A stretch of DNA of 64,000 nucleotides. Origin: Pseudarthrobacter chlorophenolicus A6. Lineage in GTDB: Bacteria; Actinomycetota; Actinomycetes; Actinomycetales; Micrococcaceae. The stretch is from the NCBI RefSeq assembly GCF_000022025.1, contig NC_011886.1, positions 3,575,209 to 3,639,208 of the forward strand. The letters run 5' to 3'. A program made the position numbers and the translations under genes. Positions 8,581-17,937 of the stretch are shown here, in pieces; positions within the stretch are counted from its first letter, which is position 1; every line of letters begins with the position of its first letter. The notes beneath the pieces are model-generated. The model had not been told where the DNA came from. It made no database searches and was given only the letters and a program-made list of their open reading frames with translations.

Positions 8581-10389
8581 TCAGCGCCGCCCCGCCGACT
8601 CCGGCGGGATAGGGGTGTCACTGCGCCGAACCGTATCCTGATGCAGCTCCAAAGCGCTAGTCACAAGGGCAAAGTGGCTGAACGCCTGCGGGGTATTGCC
8701 CAGCTGCCGGCCCGCACGGACCGCCCACTCCTCACTCAGGAGCCCCACGTCATTGCGCAGCTCCAGGAGCCGCTCGAACAGTTCGCGCGACTCCTCGTGC
8801 CGTCCGGCGCCGAGCAATGCCTCCACCAGCCAGAACGAGCAGGCCAGGAAGACGCCCTCGCTCCCCGGCAGGCCGTCGTCGCTCTTTTCCGGACGGTAGC
8901 GCAGCACGAACCCGTCCTCGGTCAGCTCGCGCTGGATCGCCTCGATGGTCCCGATGACGCGGGGATCGTCCGCCGGCAGGAAGCCCACGCGCGGAATCAG
9001 CAACAGACTGGCATCCAGCTCGGGGCTGCCGTACGACTGCACAAAAGTGTTGCGTTCGGCGTCGAACCCGTTGGCCATCACGTCCCGGTGGATGGTGTCC
9101 CGCAGCGCCTCCCACCGCTCCACAGGCCCCGGCAGCCCGGACTCCCTGACGCCTTTCACCATCCGGTCGGCGGCCACCCACGCCATCACCTTCGAGTGGG
9201 TGAAGTGCCGGCGGGGGCCACGCATTTCCCACAACCCGTTGTCCGGCTGGTCCCAGATGGTTTCCAGGTGGGTCATCAGGGCGCACTGCAGGTCCCACGA
9301 ATCGTCCGGATGCTTCAGCAGGGAATTGCGGGTCAGCGCCAGGCAGTCCAGCACTTCGCCCCATACGTCCAGCTGGAGCTGTTCGGCTGCCGCGTTGCCG
9401 ATCCTCACCGGCGTCGAATTCTCGTATCCCCTGAGCCAGGGCAGTTCCAGCTCGGGCAGGCGCCGCTCGCCGTGGATGCCATACATGATCTGCAGGTCCG
9501 CGGGGTCCCCGGCCACCGCACGCAGCAGCCATTCCCGCCAGGCCGCCGCTTCAGCGGTGTAGCCGGCGGCCAGGAGTGCCTGCAGCGTCATGGTGGCGTC
9601 CCTCAACCAGCAGTACCGGTAGTCCCAGTTCCGGGGACCCCCTGGCTGTTCGGGCAGGGATGTGGTCACTGCAGCCACGATGCCGCCGGTTGGAGCATAG
9701 GTCAGGGCCTTGAGGGTCACCAGCGAGCGCACCACGGCATCCTGGTACTCGCCCTGCACCGTGCACTGGGTGGTCCAGCCGCGCCAGAAGGCGAAGGTAG
9801 TGTCCAGGACCTTTTCCGCGTCCACCGAGTGCGGACGGCCCACGTGGCTCGGCGCCCACGTGAGGACGAACGGGACCCGCTCCCCTGCGCTGACGGTGAA
9901 GTCGCCCACGGTATGCATGTTCTCGCCATGCACCTCCGCAGGCGTCACGAAGTAGGCAGCATCCGGCCCGGCAATGGCGTGGAGGCCGTGCTTGTCCCGG
10001 CGCACCCAGGGAACGATGTGGCCGTAGTCGAAGCGCAGCACCAGCTCACAGTGCATCTTCACGGTGCCACTGACGCCCTCGACAATCCGCACGATGTCCG
10101 CCACGGAGTCACGCGGCGGCATGAAATCGATGACGCGCACCGTTCCGTCAGGGGTGTCCCATTCGGTTTCCAGGATCAGGCTGCCGTCCCGGTATCCGCG
10201 CCGGGTGCACGGGCCTCCGCTTTCGGGTGCCAGCAGCCAGCGGCCGGCGTCCGGCGTGTCCAGCAGCGCACTGAAGCAGGCCGGAGAGTCGAACCGGGGA
10301 AGGCACAGCCAGTCGATTGAACCTTCCTTGCTGATGAGGGCCCCGGTTTGAAGGTCGCCTACCACCGCATAGTCTTCGATTCGCGCCAT
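8581..10389 (-). CDS. glycoside hydrolase family 15 protein (glucoamylase/trehalase-like)
   Basis: The ~602-residue protein has the GH15 N-terminal beta-sandwich, beginning MARIEDYAVVGDLQTGALIS and continuing GSIDWLCLPRFDSPA. An (alpha/alpha)6 barrel follows, with NWDYRYCWLRDATMTL and, late, the catalytic-base region LLSEEWAVRAGRQLGN. It probably hydrolyses alpha-glucosidic bonds; mycobacterial members with this N-terminus act as trehalases, which is a plausible activity here but not proven. There is no signal peptide, so it is cytosolic. I set the start at the ATG at 10389 because the fold begins there; an earlier start would overlap the divergent DUF72 gene. Confidence 0.92.
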   Translation of the reverse strand: MARIEDYAVVGDLQTGALISKEGSIDWLCLPRFDSPACFSALLDTPDAGRWLLAPESGGPCTRRGYRDGSLILETEWDTPDGTVRVIDFMPPRDSVADIVRIVEGVSGTVKMHCELVLRFDYGHIVPWVRRDKHGLHAIAGPDAAYFVTPAEVHGENMHTVGDFTVSAGERVPFVLTWAPSHVGRPHSVDAEKVLDTTFAFWRGWTTQCTVQGEYQDAVVRSLVTLKALTYAPTGGIVAAVTTSLPEQPGGPRNWDYRYCWLRDATMTLQALLAAGYTAEAAAWREWLLRAVAGDPADLQIMYGIHGERRLPELELPWLRGYENSTPVRIGNAAAEQLQLDVWGEVLDCLALTRNSLLKHPDDSWDLQCALMTHLETIWDQPDNGLWEMRGPRRHFTHSKVMAWVAADRMVKGVRESGLPGPVERWEALRDTIHRDVMANGFDAERNTFVQSYGSPELDASLLLIPRVGFLPADDPRVIGTIEAIQRELTEDGFVLRYRPEKSDDGLPGSEGVFLACSFWLVEALLGAGRHEESRELFERLLELRNDVGLLSEEWAVRAGRQLGNTPQAFSHFALVTSALELHQDTVRRSDTPIPPESAGRR

Positions 10390-10459
10390 GACCTTACACT
10401 GCCACAAACGCGCTTCCCGATCCGGGTGAATCGCAAAGGGCCCGGTGTAGCCTGCAGGG

Positions 10460-11188
10460 GTGGCAGTCCATATCGGCACCTCAGGCTGGAGCTATGACCA
10501 CTGGGAAAACGTCCTGTACCCGCCCGGCCTGCCGGCAAAGGACCGGCTGCCGCACTACGTCTCACAGTTCAACACCGTGGAGCTGAATGCCAGCTTTTAC
10601 CGCTGGCCCCGCGACACCACGTTTGCCGGATGGAACCGCCGGCTGCCGGCGGGCTTCAGCATGTCCGTCAAGGCTCCGCGTGGCCTGACGCACGCGCGGA
10701 AGCTGTACCAGCCCGAGGTCTGGGTGGACCGGATTGTCCGGTGCTGGCATGAGCTCGGGGACAAGCGGGCGGTACTCCTGGTGCAGCTGCCGCCGCAGCT
10801 GGAACGGGACGACGCCCGGCTGGACTATTTCCTGGCCGCCCTGCCGGAATGGATCCGCGTCACCGTGGAATTCCGCCACCACACCTGGAACTGCCCGGAA
10901 GTCCTGGCCATCCTGGAACGGCACGGCGCCGCCTACTGCATCATGAGCGGAGCCAATCTGCCGTGCCTGCTGCAGACCACTGCCCCGTTCACTTACGTCC
11001 GGCTGCACGGGCCCGATCACCAGCACCTCTACGCCGGCTCCTATTCGGACACGGACCTTCACTGGTGGGCGGACAGGATCCGCGGCTGGGCAGCCAACGG
11101 GCTGGACGTCTACGCCTATTTCAATAACGACGGCGGCGGGCACGCGGTGCGCAACGCCCGGACGCTGCGCGCCATCCTGGGCGCCTGA
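10460..11188 (+). CDS. DUF72 family protein (YecE-like)
   Basis: The 242-residue protein starts at a GTG with AVHIGTSGWSYDHWENVLYP, the classic DUF72 opening, and continues with ASFYRWP and TFAGWNRRLPAGFSMSVKAP. The C-terminal AYFNNDGGGHAVRNARTL is also diagnostic. The family has a TIM-barrel fold and no confirmed reaction. It is divergent from the GH15 gene, with 70 bp between starts. The frame is intact and the length normal. Confidence 0.9.
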   Translation: MAVHIGTSGWSYDHWENVLYPPGLPAKDRLPHYVSQFNTVELNASFYRWPRDTTFAGWNRRLPAGFSMSVKAPRGLTHARKLYQPEVWVDRIVRCWHELGDKRAVLLVQLPPQLERDDARLDYFLAALPEWIRVTVEFRHHTWNCPEVLAILERHGAAYCIMSGANLPCLLQTTAPFTYVRLHGPDHQHLYAGSYSDTDLHWWADRIRGWAANGLDVYAYFNNDGGGHAVRNARTLRAILGA

Positions 11189-11255
11189 CGTCACACTGTG
11201 CCGCCGGCTCCCCTATGCCGCCACAAGGGTGGCCGCCCTGTGGCAGAGTGGAACC

Positions 11256-11639
11256 ATGGACCCGGCGCCGCAGAACCCGACCCAACCCGCAACCCAGCAC
11301 GCTTCCGGGCAGCCGGAACGGATTCCGGAGAGCCGGCCCGAGCTCAACGGAAACCAGGCCTTCCGCCTGGCCCACCGCATCTCTGACGGGTTCAACAGCT
11401 TCAGGATCCGGCTCGCCAAGCGCTGGGACTTCGTGCCCCGGACCATTGCGTACCAGGGCTATGGATCCACCACCCGCGTCCGGGTCCTGGGCCGGGTGCT
11501 GATGACGCAGAAGCCGCTTCCCGGCAGCAAGGCCGAGCAGGAGGCCAAGAACGCCACCCAGAACGTCCGGGGCTGGCGTGCTTTTACCGGCGTGCCGCTG
11601 CAGTTCACCGACGTCGAGATCACCATCGGCGATGTATGA
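11256..11639 (+). pseudogene. App1/DUF2183 family phosphatase, N-terminal remnant
   Basis: From the ATG at 11256, 127 codons are open. HRISDGFNSFRIRLAKRW, FVPRTIAYQGYGSTTRVRV and ARVLM-like segments followed by NVRGWRAF are the N-terminal beta-domain of App1-type (DUF2183) proteins, related to yeast phosphatidate phosphatase App1. The family is normally over 300 residues and carries a DxDGT-type catalytic domain afterwards; that domain is missing. The frame ends at 11639, exactly where sequence from an unrelated phosphodiester-glycosidase gene begins. This fits a deletion that fused two neighbouring genes. Confidence 0.7.
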
Positions 11640-12243
11640 CAGTTTTGGCGAGAACATCACCGAAACCACCTCCGCCATCGCCGAGGCAAACAATGCCATC
11701 TTCGCTATCAACGGCGACTACTACGGGTTCCGGGACACCGGCATCGTGATCCGCAACGGCGTGGTGTTCCGCGACGAAGGCGCCCGCCAGGGCCTCGCCT
11801 TCTACCGGGACGGCACCGTGAAGGTCTACGACGAAACCAGCACCACAGCCGAACAGCTGCTGGCGGACGGCGTCTGGAACACCCTCTCCTTCGGCCCGTC
11901 CCTGCTGGATAACGGCGAAATCGCCGCGGGCATCGAGGACGTGGAGGTGGACACCAACTTCGGCAACCACTCCATCCAGGGCGAGCAGCCGCGCACCGCC
12001 GTCGGCATCATCGATGAGAACCACCTGGTGTTCGTGGTGGTGGACGGCCGCAGCCCCGGCTACAGCGCCGGCGTCACCATGACCGGCCTGGCGGAGATCA
12101 TGCAGGGCCTGGGCGCCACCACCGCGTACAACATCGACGGCGGCGGCTCGTCCACCATGTACTTCAACGGCGGCCTGGTCAACAACCCGCTGGGCGAGAA
12201 CAAGGAACGCGGCACCTCCGACATCCTCTACATCGCCGGGTAG
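11632..12243 (+). pseudogene. phosphodiester glycosidase (NAGPA-like), lacks its N-terminal export region
   Basis: The ~203-residue reading frame starting MYDSFGENITETTS holds a nearly complete phosphodiester-glycosidase domain: NAIFAINGDYYGFRDTGIVI, PRTAVGIIDENHLVFVVVDG and AYNIDGGGSSTMYF. This fold trims GlcNAc-1-phosphodiesters and occurs in exopolysaccharide and cell-wall proteins. Family members normally have an additional N-terminal region with a signal or membrane anchor; here the sequence before YDSFGEN belongs to the App1 remnant in another frame. The two frames overlap by 8 bp, so restart translation is possible, but the product would not be exported. I call it a decayed gene; a functional cytosolic version cannot be excluded. 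Confidence 0.65.
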
Positions 12244-12249
12244 GCGGCC

Positions 12250-13374
12250 ATGATCATCCTGATCCCGGCCTACGAGCCGGACCACCACCTGGCCGCCCTG
12301 ATCCGCCGGATCCGCGCCGCAGAGCCGTGGACCGCCGTCGTGGTGGTTGATGACGGCAGCGGCCCCGCCTACAAGGACGTGTTCGACGACGTCAGGGCGC
12401 TGGGGTGCCACGTCCTCAGTTACGCACGCAACAGGGGAAAAGGTTTCGCCCTGAAGGCCGGCTTCGGCTTCATCGCGGACAACCTGCCCGGCCATGACGT
12501 GGTGTGTGCCGACAGCGACGGCCAGCACACCGTGACGGACGTCCTCCGGGTAGCCGGCAAGGTCCACGGAAACAGCGGCGACCAGCGGGGCGCGGCCACC
12601 ATGGTGCTGGGCAGCAGGAGCTTCAGCGGCAATGTGCCTGCCCGCAGCCGCCTGGGCAACACGGCCACCCGTGCGCTGTTCACCCTGGCCACCGGCGAGC
12701 GCATCCCGGACACCCAGACCGGGCTCCGCGGCTACCCGGCCGCCATGCTCCCGTGGCTCCGGTCCGTCCGCGGCGACCGGTATGAGTACGAGCTGAACCT
12801 GCTGCTGGAAGCGAAGAATGCCGGCTACTCCATCCAGTCCCTGGACATCGCCACCGTGTACCTGGACCACAACTCCGGATCCCACTTCCGCCCGCTGGCA
12901 GACTCGGCGCGTATCTATGCCCCCCTCCTGAAATTCCTCGGCTCGTCCTTCACGGCATTCCTGGTGGACACCACGGTGTTCCTGCTGCTCACGGTGCTGG
13001 TGGATTCGCTGCTCCTGGCCGTGCTGGGTGCCCGGGCCGTGAGCTCCGCGGTGAACTTCCTGGTGAACCGGCACGTGGTTTTCGAACACGGCAAACAGCG
13101 CCCGGCACGGTCCGCGGGACTCCGCTATTTCAGCCTGGTGGCGGTGCTCCTCGCCGCCAACGTCGCGCTGATCTGGGCACTGGAAGCGATCGCCGTACCG
13201 GCCCTGGCGGCCAAGATCCTGGCCGAAGTCATGCTGCTCGCCATCAGTTTCTCGGTACAGCAGCGCTGGCTTTTCGCCCGGAAACAAGACCGGCCGCCCG
13301 CTGCTAAGCCGGCACGGGAAAAGGCCGGGAATGCTGCCGGCAAACCCCCGTCCGAAGCTCATATATCCGGCTAG
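12250..13374 (+). CDS. glycosyltransferase family 2 fused to GtrA membrane domain
   Basis: Residues 1 to about 225 are a GT2 domain like polyprenyl-phosphate sugar transferases: ILIPAYEPDHHL, VVVDDGSG, CADSDGQHTVTDVL and IPDTQTGLRGYP. From about residue 230 a GtrA-type domain follows with four hydrophobic helices, for example FLVDTTVFLLLTVLVDSLLL and SSAVNFLVNRHVVF. GtrA proteins help move lipid-linked sugars across membranes, so the fusion would make and flip a polyprenyl-linked sugar. It starts 6 bp after the glycosidase frame and lies in the same direction as the DUF4956/VTC genes. The C-terminus is a basic cytosolic tail. Confidence 0.9.
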   Translation: MIILIPAYEPDHHLAALIRRIRAAEPWTAVVVVDDGSGPAYKDVFDDVRALGCHVLSYARNRGKGFALKAGFGFIADNLPGHDVVCADSDGQHTVTDVLRVAGKVHGNSGDQRGAATMVLGSRSFSGNVPARSRLGNTATRALFTLATGERIPDTQTGLRGYPAAMLPWLRSVRGDRYEYELNLLLEAKNAGYSIQSLDIATVYLDHNSGSHFRPLADSARIYAPLLKFLGSSFTAFLVDTTVFLLLTVLVDSLLLAVLGARAVSSAVNFLVNRHVVFEHGKQRPARSAGLRYFSLVAVLLAANVALIWALEAIAVPALAAKILAEVMLLAISFSVQQRWLFARKQDRPPAAKPAREKAGNAAGKPPSEAHISG

Positions 13375-13450
13375 GTTCCGTCACAGCACCTGCACAGTAT
13401 CGCCGGGCATCGTAAGAATCAGCCCACCAAAAACCATTCCGGAGAATCCC

Positions 13451-14134
13451 ATGAACCTCATTTTCATCCTCGCCGACCTGGCAGCCATCAGCATCCTCAC
13501 CTTCGCCCTCTACCTTCGCCGCCACCGCCGGCGCGACCTGGTGGTCTCCTACCTCGGCATGAACGTGGGGGTCCTGGCCGTCGCCACCGCACTGTCCGGT
13601 TCCGCGGCCGGCCTGGGACTGGGGCTGGGACTGTTCGGCGTCCTGTCCATCATCAGGCTCCGCTCCACCGAACTGGCCCAGCACGAGGTGGCCTACTACT
13701 TCTCGGCACTGGCGTTGGGGCTGATCGCCGGGCTCGGCATCGAACCGCTCTGGCTGACCGTTTCGCTGATGGCCCTGATCCTGCTGGTGATGTTCGTGGG
13801 CGACCACCCCAAGGTCCTGCCGGCGCACCGGCACCAGACGGTCATCCTGGACCGGGCCATTGCCGAGGACGGCGAGCTGTACGCCCGGCTGGAGGAGGTG
13901 CTCCACGGCAAGGTCCACTCCGCCACCATCCAGCAGCTGGACCTGGTGAACGACAAGACCATCGTGGACGTCCGCTACGCCTACTCCCCTGCCGCCTTCG
14001 CCGCCCCTTCCGTCCCGGGAACCCTAACGGGATTTACGACGACGGCGCCGGCCCAAGCGGGCACCATCCCCGCCGCTGAGTACATCCCCAGCCCGGAGCA
14101 GCTTCCCGGCCACGTCCAGGCAGGCGTGCGATGA
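13451..14134 (+). CDS. DUF4956 membrane protein
   Basis: From the ATG at 13451 the 227-residue protein has about four membrane helices in its first 115 residues (FILADLAAISILTFALYL; a Gly/Leu-rich helix; YYFSALALGLIAGLGI; SLMALILLVMFVG). A cytosolic C-terminal domain contains HSATIQQLDLVNDKTIVDVR. This is the DUF4956 family, regularly found beside VTC-type polymerase genes. Its stop overlaps the next ATG by 4 bp (ATGA), indicating coupling with the VTC protein. I chose this start because the hydrophobic helix begins there. Its role is unknown; a membrane partner of the polymerase is inferred. Confidence 0.88.
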   Translation: MNLIFILADLAAISILTFALYLRRHRRRDLVVSYLGMNVGVLAVATALSGSAAGLGLGLGLFGVLSIIRLRSTELAQHEVAYYFSALALGLIAGLGIEPLWLTVSLMALILLVMFVGDHPKVLPAHRHQTVILDRAIAEDGELYARLEEVLHGKVHSATIQQLDLVNDKTIVDVRYAYSPAAFAAPSVPGTLTGFTTTAPAQAGTIPAAEYIPSPEQLPGHVQAGVR

Positions 14135-14913
14135 ACCCGGCGGGCGCCGCCGTCGGGAATCTCCATCTGTTCCCCTCCGTAGGCCTGGCTGAACTGAACG
14201 CGGAGGCCGCACTCCAGACCCGTGTGGACCGGAAATACGTGCTGGCCACCGGGATGGCGCGGCACCTGCTGGCCACCTTCGGCGCGGAAATGCGGGTCCT
14301 GGAAATGGACGGAGCCCGCAGCTTCTCGTATGACTCCGTCTACTTCGACACCGCCGCCCTGGACAGCTACCTGCTGGCAGCCCACGGCCGGCGCCGCCGC
14401 TACAAGATCCGCACGCGGACGTACGTGGACAGCGCCATCAGCTTTCTGGAAGTCAAGACCGAGGGCGCCCGGGAAGCCACCGTGAAAGAACGTATTCCAT
14501 ACCGGCTGGAGGACCGTTCGCGGCTGACGGCGGACGGGCTGGACTACGTCCGGGAAACCCTGGCCGCCGCCGTGGGGTCAGTCCCCGCCGGACCCCTGGA
14601 ACCGGTCCTCGAAACCCGCTACCACCGCACCACCTTCTACCTTCAGGAATCCGGCAGCCGGGCCACCCTCGATACCGGGGTGACATGGCAGCGGCCCGGC
14701 CGGGAGCCGTGGGTCCTGGACGACGCCGTCATCCTCGAAACCAAATCCGGCTCCACCGCTGGGCCACTGGACCGGCATCTGTGGGCGGCCGGCGTCAGGC
14801 CGTCGCGGATCTCCAAGTTCGCCACCGGGATAGCCGCCCTCCGGCCCGAGCTTCCCGCCAACCGCTGGAACCGCACGCTGTCCCGCAGCCTCCCCCTCCG
14901 TCCGGCCGCCTGA
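14131..14913 (+). CDS. VTC-domain polyphosphate polymerase-like protein
   Basis: The 260-residue protein matches the VTC tunnel-fold domain that in yeast Vtc4 makes inorganic polyphosphate from ATP. It shows TRVDRKYVLATGMARHLL (basic strand), SVYFDTAALDSYL, RRRRYKIRTRTYVD with several tunnel Arg/Lys, FLEVKTEG (metal-binding Glu), TRYHRTTFYL and VILETKSG. These residues fit a triphosphate tunnel enzyme. There is no signal peptide or transmembrane helix, so it probably works at the inner face of the membrane with the coupled DUF4956 protein. Whether the bacterial protein makes polyphosphate is not proven by sequence. Confidence 0.88.
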   Translation: MNPAGAAVGNLHLFPSVGLAELNAEAALQTRVDRKYVLATGMARHLLATFGAEMRVLEMDGARSFSYDSVYFDTAALDSYLLAAHGRRRRYKIRTRTYVDSAISFLEVKTEGAREATVKERIPYRLEDRSRLTADGLDYVRETLAAAVGSVPAGPLEPVLETRYHRTTFYLQESGSRATLDTGVTWQRPGREPWVLDDAVILETKSGSTAGPLDRHLWAAGVRPSRISKFATGIAALRPELPANRWNRTLSRSLPLRPAA

Positions 14914-14976
14914 CGGGCCCTCTCGGCCAGCCCCTTCTCCGTAACCACCCGCTCTCCCCCCACCCAAGGACACTCC

Positions 14977-16581
14977 ATGAAAAGCCTCCGCACATACCTT
15001 TCCGTTGCCGCCATGGCAGCCGCCATCGGCCTGGCCGGCTGCTCCGTAGCGGGCACGTCCCCCACCGGCATCACCGGCACCGGTTCCTCAAGCTCGGCCT
15101 CCACCACCGGTTCTTCCAGCTCGGCCGGCACCACCACGGCCGTATCACTGGACACGCTTGCCCAGGACACCCACTTCGACGGCGATGACCTCACTTGGGA
15201 TGCCGCCTCCGAGGTCGCCGTGACCCTCGCCGACGGTGCCAGTTCCGTGGCTTCCGGGTCCGCATCCGGGGTCACGGTGGAGGGCGATACGGTCACCATC
15301 AGCGCCGCCGGCACTTACCGCCTCAGCGGCTCGCTCACCGACGGCAAGATCGTGGTGGCAGCCGGCGAGGAGGATACCGTCCGCATCATCCTGGACGGCG
15401 CCACCCTGGCCAACTCCACGGGTTCCCCCTTCGTGGTGGAAAGCGCGGACGAGGCCATCGTCTACCTGGCGGACGGCACCAGCAACTCGATCAGCGACGC
15501 CGCCACCTATGCCGACCAGGGAACGGAGGCCCCCAACGCCGCCCTCTACTCCAAGGCCGACCTCACCATCGCCGGCCCGGGCACCTTGGCCGTGGACGGC
15601 AACTACAACGACGGCATTTCCAGCAAGGACGGGCTGGTCCTGGCCGGCGGCACCGTAACGGTGGACGCGGCAGACGACGGCATCGTGGGCAAGGACTACG
15701 CCGTGCTGCTGGACGGCGCCTACCAGGTGACCGCGGCCGACGACGGCTTCAAGTCCGACAACGAGGAGGACGAGGGCCGCGGGTGGGTCCTCCTCAATGG
15801 CGGCACCCTCAGCGTGACGGCCGGCGATGACGGGGTGAAGGCCTTCAACACCCTCACCATTGCCGCCGGCGACACCACCGTCAAGGAATCCGAGGAGGGC
15901 CTGGAGGCCCAGCACATCGTGATGTCCGGCGGCACCGCCACCGTCACCTCCAACGACGACGGCGTGAACGCCTCAGGGGGCAGCAGCACGGCCTCCGCCG
16001 GAGCAGGAGCGGGCGGCGGCATGGGCGGCGGCAGCATGGAAGTGGGCGATTACACCGTGGACATCAGCGGCGGCCTGCTGACCATCAACGCGCAGGGGGA
16101 CGGCCTCGACTCCAACGGCAACGCCACCATTTCCGGTGGCACCGTGGTGGTGAACGGCCCCACGAACGACGGCAACGGTGCCCTGGACGTCAACGGCGAA
16201 CTCGCCGTGACCGGAGGAACCGTAGCCGCTGCCGGCAGCGCGGGCATGGCAGTCACCCCCGGGGCGTCCTCCACCCAGTCCGGGGTGCAGGTGACGCTCG
16301 GCTCTTCCGTCCCGGCCGGCACCGTCATCCAGATCGCCGACTCCTCCGGGAGCGTGGTGGCAGCCTTCGTCACCACCAAGGCTGCTGCCTCGCTGGTCTA
16401 CTCCTCGGCGGCGATAACGGCGGGAGCCGAATACACCGTCTACACCGGGGGCACGGCAACGGTGAGTACGGGCCTGGGTGAGGGCTCGCTCGACGGCGCC
16501 ACGCAGGTAGGTACAGTCACCGCCGGCGAATACACGGCGGAGCAGGGCCCCGGCGGCGGAGGCGGCGGCTTCCGCCGGTAG
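14977..16581 (+). CDS. Cthe_2159-like carbohydrate-binding beta-helix lipoprotein
   Basis: The 534-residue protein has a signal peptide with lipobox GLAGC (Cys22), a Ser/Thr-rich linker (about residues 25-48), and then a long repetitive region. In it, units such as GGTVTVDAADDGI, GGTLSVTAGDDGV and GGLLTINAQGDGL recur, each giving one rung of a beta-solenoid. This matches the family of Clostridium thermocellum Cthe_2159, a calcium- and polysaccharide-binding protein. It should sit on the outer membrane face and bind an acidic glycan. A Gly/Met-rich insert interrupts the solenoid near residue 340, and the end is Gly-rich (GPGGGGGGFRR). It closes the DUF4956-VTC operon. Confidence 0.85.
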   Translation: MKSLRTYLSVAAMAAAIGLAGCSVAGTSPTGITGTGSSSSASTTGSSSSAGTTTAVSLDTLAQDTHFDGDDLTWDAASEVAVTLADGASSVASGSASGVTVEGDTVTISAAGTYRLSGSLTDGKIVVAAGEEDTVRIILDGATLANSTGSPFVVESADEAIVYLADGTSNSISDAATYADQGTEAPNAALYSKADLTIAGPGTLAVDGNYNDGISSKDGLVLAGGTVTVDAADDGIVGKDYAVLLDGAYQVTAADDGFKSDNEEDEGRGWVLLNGGTLSVTAGDDGVKAFNTLTIAAGDTTVKESEEGLEAQHIVMSGGTATVTSNDDGVNASGGSSTASAGAGAGGGMGGGSMEVGDYTVDISGGLLTINAQGDGLDSNGNATISGGTVVVNGPTNDGNGALDVNGELAVTGGTVAAAGSAGMAVTPGASSTQSGVQVTLGSSVPAGTVIQIADSSGSVVAAFVTTKAAASLVYSSAAITAGAEYTVYTGGTATVSTGLGEGSLDGATQVGTVTAGEYTAEQGPGGGGGGFRR

Positions 16582-16590
16582 CCCCGGCCC

Positions 16591-16633
16591 ACTTCCGACG
16601 ACGACGGCTGCCGGCCGCCGTCGTCGGAAGTTT
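16591..16633. terminator. hairpin terminator between convergent genes
   Basis: ACTTCCGACGACGACGGC (16591-16608) pairs with GCCGCCGTCGTCGGAAGT (16614-16631) with one mismatch and a 5-nt loop, followed by TTTG. It sits between the Cthe_2159-like gene and the convergent hydrolase and could serve both. Confidence 0.75.
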
Positions 16634-16643
16634 GGGCGTGGCG

Positions 16644-17549
<906 letters not shown>

Positions 17550-17598
17550 CTAGGACCGCTCCGGCCGTTCTCCTGCAGCCGCGGAGTCCCCTGTCCGC

Positions 17599-17796
17599 CT
17601 ATTGGGAAGGCTGCGGCAGTTCACAGGTGATCTGCGGGTTGACGCCCATGTAATTCAGCGGCCCCGCAACGATGGTCACCGCAACCGTGCCAGCTTCTGC
17701 GCAGGACCCGGGGGCTCCGCCGAAGTAGCCCCGCTGCCAGGCGGCCACGCCGCCGATGATCAGCCAGATGACGATGAGGGCTCCCACGAATTTCAT
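17599..17796 (-). CDS. small single-pass membrane or secreted protein
   Basis: The 65-residue protein opens with a hydrophobic helix, FVGALIVIWLIIGGVAAW, followed by a short domain with two Cys (CAEAGTVAVTIVAGPLNYMG and ITCELPQPSQ), which could form a disulfide outside the cell. A GGAGGAAAG ribosome site precedes the ATG. I do not recognise a named family. About 120 bp separate its start from the hydrolase promoter. Confidence 0.65.
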   Translation of the reverse strand: MKFVGALIVIWLIIGGVAAWQRGYFGGAPGSCAEAGTVAVTIVAGPLNYMGVNPQITCELPQPSQ

Positions 17797-17860
17797 CTTT
17801 CCTCCATTGGGCTCTGCGACGGCTGTGGGATCAATTATGCGCGCCGCCGAGGGCAGGACG

Positions 17861-17907
17861 GAAAAAGCACCCCCGGTCCCGGGATGGTCCCGGAACCGGA
17901 GGTGCCC
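17861..17907 (-). terminator. rho-independent terminator after the desaturase gene
   Basis: On the minus strand, GCACCTCCGGTTCCGGG pairs through G-U-tolerant pairing with CCCGGGACCGGGGGTGC and runs into CTTTTTC. It lies just downstream of the desaturase stop and would end the reductase-desaturase transcript. Confidence 0.8.
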
Positions 17908-17937
17908 TTACTGCATCTGGACTGCCCTGTGCCCTGG

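Noticed and set aside
10280..10300. GAGTCGAACCGG, similar to a tRNA T-loop
   Set aside because: It lies in the middle of the GH15 coding sequence and no matching acceptor, D or anticodon arms are visible.
8641..10320. 559-codon open frame on the plus strand
   Set aside because: It is antisense to the GH15 gene, which shows conserved catalytic motifs; the frame has no recognisable protein sequence.
11620..13362. 580-codon open frame on the minus strand
   Set aside because: It lies antisense to the glycosidase and GT2-GtrA genes and has Val/Gly/Arg-biased composition with no motif.
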